From Candidatus Aerophobota bacterium (GTDB taxonomy: Bacteria > Aerophobota > Aerophobia > Aerophobales > AE-B3A), in assembly GCA_030610725.1 (NCBI GenBank), contig JAUWRE010000007.1, forward strand, positions 1 through 12,898: DNA of 12,898 nucleotides, read 5' to 3'. Position numbers and translations under genes: made by a program. Below are positions 7,806 to 12,898 of this stretch, piece by piece. Within the stretch, counting starts at the first letter, position 1; each line of letters starts with the position of its first letter. The notes beneath the pieces were generated by a model. That model was not told where the DNA came from. It searched no databases and was given only the letters and a program-made list of their open reading frames with translations.

Positions 7806-9184
7806 TGGAAAAAGAAAAGAGCAGATTTATTTGTCAAAATTGCCAACATATCTCTTTTAAGTGGCTTGGCCGTTGCCCTGAGTGCGGTGAGTGGGATAGT
7901 TTTTATGAAGAAAAAATAAGAAAAGGAGGTCTTTCCCGAAATTCAACTTTCCCTTACCACAAACCTGAGCTTCTCAAAGAAGTTAAAGGTTATGACCAAA
8001 ATCGGCATGCAAGCGGGATGAAAGAATTTGACCGTATTTTAGGAGGTGGGGTAGTCCCGGGGTCTGTTGTATTAATTGGAGGGGAACCGGGAATCGGTAA
8101 GTCTACTCTCCTTCTAGAAATAGGTAACCGACTGAGTAGTTCAGAATCGTCGGTTCTTTATGTATCAGGAGAAGAATCAGCAGGACAGAGTAAATTAAGA
8201 GCTTCAAGACTGGGAATAGATTCAGATTATCTTTATATCTCGTCCCAGACTAATCTGGAAGAAATTACTCATCAAGTTAGTGAGTTGAATCCCAAAATAG
8301 TAATAATAGATTCCATTCAAACTGTCTATAGCGAAAATTATAATTCTCTTGCCGGTTCTCCTTCTCAAATCAGAGAATCTACAGCTTATCTGATGCGATT
8401 AGCCAAGCAGAAAGAGATAACTTTTTTTATAATAGGTCACGTTACTAAGGAGGGTGCTATTGCTGGACCAAAGATATTAGAGCATATTGTAGATACGGTT
8501 CTTTATTTTGAATCCGAGAGAGACTCTCACTACAGAATCCTACGGACAGTCAAAAATCGGTTTGGTTCTACTTCGGAAATTGGAATCTTTAGTATGGAGA
8601 AAGATGGTTTAAAAGAAGTCACTGATTCCTCTAAATTTTTTCTAAGGAATTCTTCTACCAATGAAAATGCTTCAGGTACAGCTATAGTGCCTACTATTGA
8701 GGGGACTCGTAGTTTCTTGGTAGAGATTCAGGCCCTGGTAAGTGCTTCCAATCTAGCTATTCCTAGAAGAATAGCTCAGGGTATAGATTATAATAGACTC
8801 TGTCTGCTTCTGGCTGTATTGGAAAAACGAGGAAGACTACGTTTTTTTAACCAGGATGTTTATTTGAACATAGCTGGAGGAGTGAAAATAAGTGAACCTG
8901 CTTGCGATCTGGCTATAACTTTGGCTGTCGCTTCCAGTCTTAAGAACAAGCCTTTGTTGAAACAAGCGGTTGCTATCGGCGAGGTGGGACTTACAGGAGA
9001 AATACGACCTGTGAGTTTCATTGAAAAGAGAATAAAAGAAGCAGTAAAGCTTGGATTCAGGCGCTATTTATTGCCTTATTGTGAAGCGAGAGCAATAAAA
9101 AATTTACCGGAGGTGGAGTTAATAGGAGTGAAAAGAATTGAGGATGCTCTTGAAAAAGGAATAAAGGAGAATATGAATGCCTAA
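7805..9184 (+). CDS. radA: DNA recombination/repair ATPase RadA (Sms)
   Basis: RadA is a RecA-related hexameric helicase that extends recombination intermediates and processes branched DNA. A C4 zinc finger is formed by Cys10, Cys13, Cys24 and Cys27 (CQNC and CPEC). Walker A is GGEPGIGKST at 92-101, Walker B lies in KIVIIDSIQTVYS, and the RadA-specific KNRFG is at 250-254. The C-terminal third is the Lon-protease-like domain (EIQALVSAS to the end). The start is set at ATG 7805, whose A is the last base of the mreB stop (TAATG). This gives 459 residues, the family length, and places the zinc finger at the N-terminus. The frame is open 66 nt further upstream, but that would overlap mreB and add 22 unrelated residues. 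No clear Shine-Dalgarno site is seen, so coupling to mreB is likely. Confidence 0.97.
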   Translation: MEKEKSRFICQNCQHISFKWLGRCPECGEWDSFYEEKIRKGGLSRNSTFPYHKPELLKEVKGYDQNRHASGMKEFDRILGGGVVPGSVVLIGGEPGIGKSTLLLEIGNRLSSSESSVLYVSGEESAGQSKLRASRLGIDSDYLYISSQTNLEEITHQVSELNPKIVIIDSIQTVYSENYNSLAGSPSQIRESTAYLMRLAKQKEITFFIIGHVTKEGAIAGPKILEHIVDTVLYFESERDSHYRILRTVKNRFGSTSEIGIFSMEKDGLKEVTDSSKFFLRNSSTNENASGTAIVPTIEGTRSFLVEIQALVSASNLAIPRRIAQGIDYNRLCLLLAVLEKRGRLRFFNQDVYLNIAGGVKISEPACDLAITLAVASSLKNKPLLKQAVAIGEVGLTGEIRPVSFIEKRIKEAVKLGFRRYLLPYCEARAIKNLPEVELIGVKRIEDALEKGIKENMNA

Positions 9185-10247
9185 AGATAAGAAAGGCAAG
9201 GAGGAAAAACTATGGACATTTCTTAAAATAGTATCTCCGGGAACCACTCTAGGCCAGGGGCTAAAAATAATATTACAGGCGAAGACGGGTGGTCTTATTG
9301 TTATAGGAGATACAGAAAAAGTACTTAGTGTTGTTGAGGGAGGTTTTAAGGTGGACTGTTACCTGACTCCTGCTGCTCTGGCTGAATTGGCTAAGATGGA
9401 TGGAGCTATTATTCTCTCTAGAGATGCAAAAATAATTTTATATGCTAATACTCAGTTAGTTCCAGATTACCTAATATCTACTAGCGAAAGAGGAACTCGC
9501 CACCGGGCAGCAGAGAGAATGGCCAAGCAGATAGATTGTCCTGTTATAGCTGTTTCTCAGTCTAGACACGTAATTACTTTGTATCAGGGAGAAACCAAGT
9601 ATGTCTTAGGGAGCGTACCTGAACTTATAAACAGGGCCAATCAGGCACTACAAACTCTGGAAAGATACCGGGCAGCCTTCAATGAGGTGTTAACAGAACT
9701 AGACCTTTTGGAATTTCAGGATGAAATGAGGTTGATTGATGCGATAAGAGCTATTCAAAGAGGCGAAATGATAAGAAGAATAAAAGAGGAAATAGAAAGA
9801 TATATTATAGAGCTGGGGGGAGAGGGACGTTTGACAGAGATGCAACTAAAGGAAATAGTAGGTAATACCTTAAGCGAAACTAGACAAATATTGCAAGACT
9901 ATGTAAAGGAAAATTATGAAAAAGTCTGCCTGGAATTAGAAGTAATAAGTACGGAAAAGCTGTTAGAAACAGAAGGTATTGTGCGTATTCTGGGTTACGG
10001 GACAAAACCTGAGAACCTGGATTTGTCAGTTTTACCCAAAGGATATCGAATTCTATCCAAAGTGCCTCATTTACCAGTCTCAGTGATAGAAAATGTAGTA
10101 GCTGCCCTGGGAGATTTACCCAATATCATGAACTCAACTGTGCTAGAATTGACCGGAATTAATGAAGTGGGAGAGAGGAGAGCTGGCTCTGTCAAGCGGG
10201 AGTTAGAACGACTCAAGAATAGAGCGTTGCTAGGCAAACGTTTTTAG
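9177..10247 (+). CDS. disA: DNA integrity scanning diadenylate cyclase DisA
   Basis: DisA condenses two ATP to cyclic di-AMP. In Bacillus it scans DNA and is inhibited by branched structures and by RadA. The N-terminal DAC domain (about 10-145) carries the DGA motif at 75-77 and RHR at 108-110 within TSERGTRHRAAERMA, the two signatures of active cyclases. A helical spine spans roughly 150-285, and a helix-hairpin-helix DNA-binding tail covers the last 70 residues (VAALGDLPNIMNSTVLELTGINEVGERRA). Its 356 residues match the family. It starts inside radA with an 8-nt overlap, behind AAAGGAGA ending at 9170, which points to coordinated expression of the regulator pair. All catalytic motifs are intact, so activity is expected. 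Confidence 0.97.
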   Translation: MPKDKKGKEEKLWTFLKIVSPGTTLGQGLKIILQAKTGGLIVIGDTEKVLSVVEGGFKVDCYLTPAALAELAKMDGAIILSRDAKIILYANTQLVPDYLISTSERGTRHRAAERMAKQIDCPVIAVSQSRHVITLYQGETKYVLGSVPELINRANQALQTLERYRAAFNEVLTELDLLEFQDEMRLIDAIRAIQRGEMIRRIKEEIERYIIELGGEGRLTEMQLKEIVGNTLSETRQILQDYVKENYEKVCLELEVISTEKLLETEGIVRILGYGTKPENLDLSVLPKGYRILSKVPHLPVSVIENVVAALGDLPNIMNSTVLELTGINEVGERRAGSVKRELERLKNRALLGKRF

Positions 10248-10250
10248 TGC

Positions 10251-10406
10251 AGCGTATAGCGTATAGCGTTTAGGAGAAGTCAACAAAGTGAAAAACTTAA
10301 AGCGAGAAACTATAATTCAAAACTCATTTTTTCTTAATTATAGTTTAATTCTGAGTTTTGGTTTTGCATTTTCACTATACGCTATCCGCTAACCGCCATA
10401 CGCTAA
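10251..10406. repeat. Composite palindromic element filling the disA-yacL spacer
   Basis: The 180-nt spacer has nested dyad symmetry. The outer arm 10251-10266 (AGCGTATAGCGTATAG) is the reverse complement of 10375-10390 with one mismatch. Next inward, GTGAAAA at 10289-10295 pairs with TTTTCAC at 10369-10375. Inside are AACTATAATT (10308-10317) with its exact complement at 10336-10345, and AAAACTCA (10319-10326) with its exact complement at 10352-10359. The latter two pairs interleave and cannot form together as simple nested stems. The right flank continues with further CGCTA units to 10406. No open frame is supported. It resembles a MITE or REP-type mobile palindrome, but no target-site duplication is evident. 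Confidence 0.75.
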
Positions 10407-10410
10407 AAAA

Positions 10411-10416
10411 AAGGAG
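10411..10416 (+). promoter_or_regulatory. Ribosome binding site of yacL-like gene
   Basis: AAGGAG at 10411-10416 lies 11 nt before the ATG at 10428, directly after the last CGCTA unit of the repeat element. The spacing is somewhat long. No better in-frame start lies nearer. Confidence 0.6.
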
Positions 10417-10427
10417 ATGAGAATTTA

Positions 10428-11477
10428 ATGAAATTTGAAGAGATAAGATTACGGACTCTATTTGTTATTTTAGTAGGTATTGTTTGTTATGGAATAGCTC
10501 TTTTTATGGAGTTTAATCCTTGGATACCTGCTCTGGCGGGATGCTGGATAGCTACAATAATAATTGCCGTTGAACGAAAACTAAGCAAGATTTCTGTAAA
10601 AGGATTAATAATAGGCGTACTGGGATTAGCGGGAGGCGTTATAATCGCCAATTTGATAGCTTATCCTATTCTATGGATTGTTCCCTTGAAGTCGTTTTCT
10701 CCCTTTATTCTTTTTCTGATTAATCTGGTATTTGCTACTATTGGTTTGGCCGTATCCCTTAAAAGGAAAGAGGAAATAGCTAATTTTCTGTTCCGATTTA
10801 CTGGTAAGAAAACCACTGCAGCAACGGGAAAATATAAAATCCTGGATACGTCTGTTATTATTGATGGTAGAATAGTTGACCTCTGTGAAACTGGTTTTAT
10901 AGAAGGAATACTGGTAATTCCGCATTTTGTTCTTACTGAACTACAGCAGATTGCCGATTCTTCATCTTCCACCAAGCGAACTCGAGGTAGAAGAGGTTTG
11001 GATATAGTTCATAGACTCCAAAACCAGGAGACAGTTCCCGTGGAAATTGTGGATACCGATTTTCCAGATATACTAGAAGTCGATAGTAAATTACTTCAAT
11101 TAGCCAAAGTAATAAAAGGACTGGTAGTTACTAACGATTATAATCTTAAGAAAGTAGCTAAGATCAAAGATGTAGAGGTGCTGAACATAAATGAAATAGC
11201 TACTGCTCTCAAGCCTATTCTTTTGCCGGGAGAGTCTTTAAGAATCAACATCCTCAAGGAAGGAGAAAATCCTAATCAGGGAATTGCCTATCTGGAAGAT
11301 GGCACAATGGTAGTGGTAGAGAAAGGAAAGAAGTATATTGGCAGGGAAACAGAGATTATCGTGACTTCTGTCCTTCAGACTACCACAGGAAAAATGATAT
11401 TCACTGAGTTGAAGCAAGAGGCAAATAAGAACAAAATAAAAGTGAAAAGAGTCAGAGCCAAGGGACAAACCAAGTGA
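10428..11477 (+). CDS. Membrane-anchored PIN-TRAM domain protein (YacL type)
   Basis: Four hydrophobic segments at about 10-28, 31-48, 58-83 and 90-110 anchor the protein in the membrane. A PIN nuclease-fold domain follows (about 135-262), with the acidic metal-binding residues Asp140 (ILDTSVIIDGR), Glu171 (LTEL), Asp219 (EVDSKL) and Asp237 (TNDYN), so it looks catalytically competent. A C-terminal TRAM domain (about 265-337, beginning LPGESLRI) would bind RNA. This arrangement is that of Bacillus YacL, which also lies between disA and ispD. The physiological substrate is not established to my knowledge; a membrane-located RNase is an inference from the domains. It ends in a 4-nt overlap with ispD. 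The repeat-rich spacer upstream may hold its promoter, though none is recognisable. Confidence 0.93.
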   Translation: MKFEEIRLRTLFVILVGIVCYGIALFMEFNPWIPALAGCWIATIIIAVERKLSKISVKGLIIGVLGLAGGVIIANLIAYPILWIVPLKSFSPFILFLINLVFATIGLAVSLKRKEEIANFLFRFTGKKTTAATGKYKILDTSVIIDGRIVDLCETGFIEGILVIPHFVLTELQQIADSSSSTKRTRGRRGLDIVHRLQNQETVPVEIVDTDFPDILEVDSKLLQLAKVIKGLVVTNDYNLKKVAKIKDVEVLNINEIATALKPILLPGESLRINILKEGENPNQGIAYLEDGTMVVVEKGKKYIGRETEIIVTSVLQTTTGKMIFTELKQEANKNKIKVKRVRAKGQTK

Positions 11478-12163
11478 GAGTGGAGGTCATTATCGTAGGA
11501 GCTGGTAAAGGAGTACGGTTTGGTGAAGTTCGACCAAAGCAGTTTTCTTATCTCTGCAAAAAGCCAATTTTCTGCTGGACTATTGAGAGGTTTGAAAAGT
11601 GTGATCTGATAGACAAAATTATTCTGGTTATACCTCCCAGAACGAAGGAATATGTTCAGAAATCGATTCTATCCTACTCTGACTACAAAAAAATAAAAGC
11701 TACTGTTGAGGGAGGTAAAGAGAGAGGTGATTCTGTCTTCCAGGGGCTGCAGGTAGTAGATAGAGATACTGATATAGTGCTTATACACGATGGAGTTCGG
11801 CCTTTAATCTTTCCTGAGTTAATCGAAAGATTAATTCATCAGGTAGAGAAATGTGGAGCAGCAACATTAGCTGTTCCAATGAAAGAAACAGTCAAGGAGG
11901 TTAGCCGAGAAAGTGCTGTGGCTCAGACCCTGGATAGAAAGAAACTCTACTCTATCCAGACTCCTCAGGGGTTCAAGAGAGAGATAATATGGAAAGCCTA
12001 CCAAACAGCCAGGCAATCGGGTCAATGGGCAAGTGATGATGCTGCCCTGGTAGAAAAAATGGGGAAGAGAGTCATGATAATTCTGGGAGATGAGATGAAT
12101 ATCAAGATTACTACTTCCCTGGATTTGAAATTAGCTGAAATACTATTAAGGAATAGCGTATAG
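11474..12163 (+). CDS. ispD: 2-C-methyl-D-erythritol 4-phosphate cytidylyltransferase IspD
   Basis: IspD joins MEP and CTP to give CDP-methylerythritol and pyrophosphate in the non-mevalonate isoprenoid pathway. The product has 229 residues. The nucleotide loop GAGKGVRFGEVRPKQF near the N-terminus matches the family AAGxGxRxxxxxPKQ, with Gly in place of the first Ala. IHDGVRPLI, AVPMKETVKEV, LYSIQTPQGFK and ASDDAALVE follow in the expected order. The GTG start overlaps the yacL stop (GTGA) and has AAGGGA about 8 nt upstream. A second in-frame GTG two codons later is also possible. The last codons and the TAG stop lie within a CGCTATACGC-family repeat (12154-12183), so the C-terminal residues NSV may reflect repeat insertion. 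The usual partner ispF follows after 274 nt. Confidence 0.96.
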   Translation: MRVEVIIVGAGKGVRFGEVRPKQFSYLCKKPIFCWTIERFEKCDLIDKIILVIPPRTKEYVQKSILSYSDYKKIKATVEGGKERGDSVFQGLQVVDRDTDIVLIHDGVRPLIFPELIERLIHQVEKCGAATLAVPMKETVKEVSRESAVAQTLDRKKLYSIQTPQGFKREIIWKAYQTARQSGQWASDDAALVEKMGKRVMIILGDEMNIKITTSLDLKLAEILLRNSV

Positions 12164-12183
12164 CGGGTAGCGTATAGTGAAAA
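12154..12183. repeat. CGCTATACGC-family repeat overlapping the ispD stop
   Basis: The stretch consists of AGCGTATAGCGGGTAG followed by CGTATAGTGAAAA. The 15 bases AGCGTATAGTGAAAA at 12169-12183 equal the reverse complement of 10369-10383 in the disA-yacL element, so more than the core unit is conserved. Together with 5501-5520, 10251-10275 and 10375-10406 it makes this a dispersed family in the window. The TAG at 12161-12163 within the repeat is the ispD stop codon. Confidence 0.75.
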
Positions 12184-12265
12184 GACAGTCCGAAATCAAA
12201 GATGAAAAATCGTATCTTGTAACTACCTGTGATGGGTAAGATTTTCTGAAAAGCAAGACTTTTTG

Positions 12266-12297
12266 CCTGTCATTGCGAGGCTAAGCCGAAGCAATCT
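12266..12297. repeat. TCATTGCGAG...GAAGCAATCT palindromic intergenic repeat
   Basis: This element reads CCTGTCATTGCGAGG, then CTAAGCC, then GAAGCAATCT. ATTGC at 12272-12276 pairs with GCAAT at 12291-12295, and GGCT at 12279-12282 with AGCC at 12284-12287. The pattern matches from memory a short palindromic repeat seen between genes in many unrelated bacterial genomes. No T-tract follows that would make it a clear terminator. One copy is present in the window. Confidence 0.65.
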
Positions 12298-12330
12298 AAT
12301 AACAAAAAAAGAAAAAGGATCTGAATTCTA

Positions 12331-12420
12331 GATACTCGATACTAGATGCTCGTAAAAGAAGAAAAACCAAAGACAAGGAACGAGAAACCGAGATAAAACG
12401 AGTATCGAGAATCAAGGATC
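12331..12420. repeat. CGAGTATCGAG-family inverted repeat upstream of ispF
   Basis: The arm 12331-12353 (GATACTCGATACTAGATGC plus TCGT) is the reverse complement of 12398-12420 at 18 of 23 positions, separated by 44 purine-rich bases. Further GAGAATACGAG follows up to the ispF start, so the family reaches into the translation initiation region. GAGAG at 12429-12433, four bases before the ispF ATG, may serve as a weak Shine-Dalgarno site supplied by the repeat. Apart from the three repeats, I see no gene or recognisable signal in the 12164-12437 spacer. Confidence 0.65.
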
Positions 12421-12437
12421 GAGAATACGAGAGTAAC

Positions 12438-12898
12438 ATGCGTGTAGGAATAGGATACGATGTGCATCCTCTGGTAAGAGGGAGGAAACTCATTTTAGGG
12501 GGTGTTCATATACCCCACCCAATGGGCCTGGGGGGACATTCTGATGCTGACCTTTTATTGCACAGTATGGGGGATGCCTTACTAGGAGCAGCAGGCAAAA
12601 AGGATATAGGTTCTTTATTTCCCGACAATGATCCCAAATATGAAGGAATTTCTAGCTTAATATTATTAACAAGGATTTTCCAATTACTAAAAAAAGATGG
12701 CTACCGAATAAATAATTTAGATGCTACATTGGTAGCAGAAGAACCCAAAATTTCACCCTATGTCCATAAGATGAAAGAAAATATTGCTCAGGCCTTAAGA
12801 ATCCAAATTGATCGGATAGGAATCAAGGCCACTACTTCTGAAAAAATGGGTTTTTTAGGTAAGAAAAAGGCAATTTGCTGCTGGGCAGTAGCCACTAT
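12438..12898 (+). CDS. ispF: 2-C-methyl-D-erythritol 2,4-cyclodiphosphate synthase IspF (3' end cut by window)
   Basis: IspF cyclises CDP-methylerythritol 2-phosphate to MEcPP with release of CMP, two steps after IspD in the MEP pathway (IspE acts between them). The frame is open from ATG 12438 to the window edge, giving 153 codons of a protein usually near 157-160 residues, so only a few residues are missing. The zinc ligands Asp8, His10 (GYDVHPL) and His42 are in place, with GHSDADLLLHSMGDALLG, FPDNDP and ATTSEKMGFLG as in the family. The last visible segment, GKKKAICCWAVAT, departs from the common GRGEGIAAxAV pattern, with basic residues and two adjacent cysteines. The enzyme works as a trimer. 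The start follows repeat DNA directly and has only a weak ribosome site. Confidence 0.95.
   Translation, partial: MRVGIGYDVHPLVRGRKLILGGVHIPHPMGLGGHSDADLLLHSMGDALLGAAGKKDIGSLFPDNDPKYEGISSLILLTRIFQLLKKDGYRINNLDATLVAEEPKISPYVHKMKENIAQALRIQIDRIGIKATTSEKMGFLGKKKAICCWAVAT

Noticed and set aside
7448..7849. 133-residue reverse-strand frame opposite the end of mreB and start of radA
   Set aside because: It lies wholly over well-supported forward genes with intact motifs, and its residues show no family signature. It is a shadow frame.
10661..10975. Reverse-strand frames opposite the yacL membrane and PIN regions
   Set aside because: They are antisense to a gene with clear transmembrane segments and PIN acidic residues, with no independent support.
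12154..12437. CRISPR array in the ispF spacer
   Set aside because: The repeated units are short, irregular, partly inverted and unevenly spaced, with no constant repeat-spacer period and no cas genes.
12296..12493. 65-residue reverse frame over the spacer and ispF start
   Set aside because: It spans low-complexity repeat DNA and the conserved ispF N-terminus; the peptide is Ser/Leu/Phe-rich as expected from translating purine-rich DNA backwards.

Overview
The window is a dense, almost entirely plus-strand block of core bacterial genes from an AT-rich chromosome. In order they are: the 3' end of an unrecognised gene, prfA, mfd, a SurA-like secreted chaperone/PPIase, murA, mreB, radA, disA, a membrane PIN-TRAM protein (yacL type), ispD and the 5' nine-tenths of ispF. 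All products are close to the usual family length and keep their key residues. Nothing looks like phage, plasmid, CRISPR or a defence system. GTG and TTG starts are frequent. The organism is a bacterium that has c-di-AMP (disA), the MEP isoprenoid pathway, MreB-directed wall growth and a SurA-type secreted protein. The SurA-like gene behind mfd would fit a diderm. The order radA-disA-yacL-ispD-ispF is that of Bacillus and other Firmicutes. Together with the repeat-rich spacers, this suggests a deep-branching or candidate-phylum lineage rather than a well-known genus, but I cannot name one with confidence.

Layout: positions 1-245 hold the end of an upstream reading frame and a short spacer. 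From 246 to 10247 the genes run head to tail with overlaps or gaps of 0-1 nt, apart from one 66-nt spacer before murA. prfA-mfd-surA-like form one tight unit. murA-mreB-radA-disA form another, with radA starting on the mreB stop codon and disA overlapping radA by 8 nt. A 180-nt spacer with strong dyad symmetry precedes yacL-ispD, which overlap by 4 nt. A 274-nt spacer containing three kinds of repeat precedes ispF.

The genes fall into linked themes. Mfd and RadA act in DNA repair and recombination. DisA makes c-di-AMP and, in Bacillus, is inhibited by branched DNA and by RadA. MurA and MreB build the wall, whose integrity is commonly tied to c-di-AMP. IspD and IspF supply isoprenoid precursors, including the undecaprenyl carrier used in wall synthesis.

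The part least explained by gene content is the spacers. At least three families of short, partly palindromic repeats fill almost every non-coding gap: the CGCTATACGC family, the CGAGTATCGAG family and one TCATTGCGAG...GAAGCAATCT element. One copy runs into ispD and supplies its stop codon, another sits at the ispF start, and a related block lies just upstream of the preferred prfA start. These are the best candidates for something undescribed. I found no convincing new multigene system.
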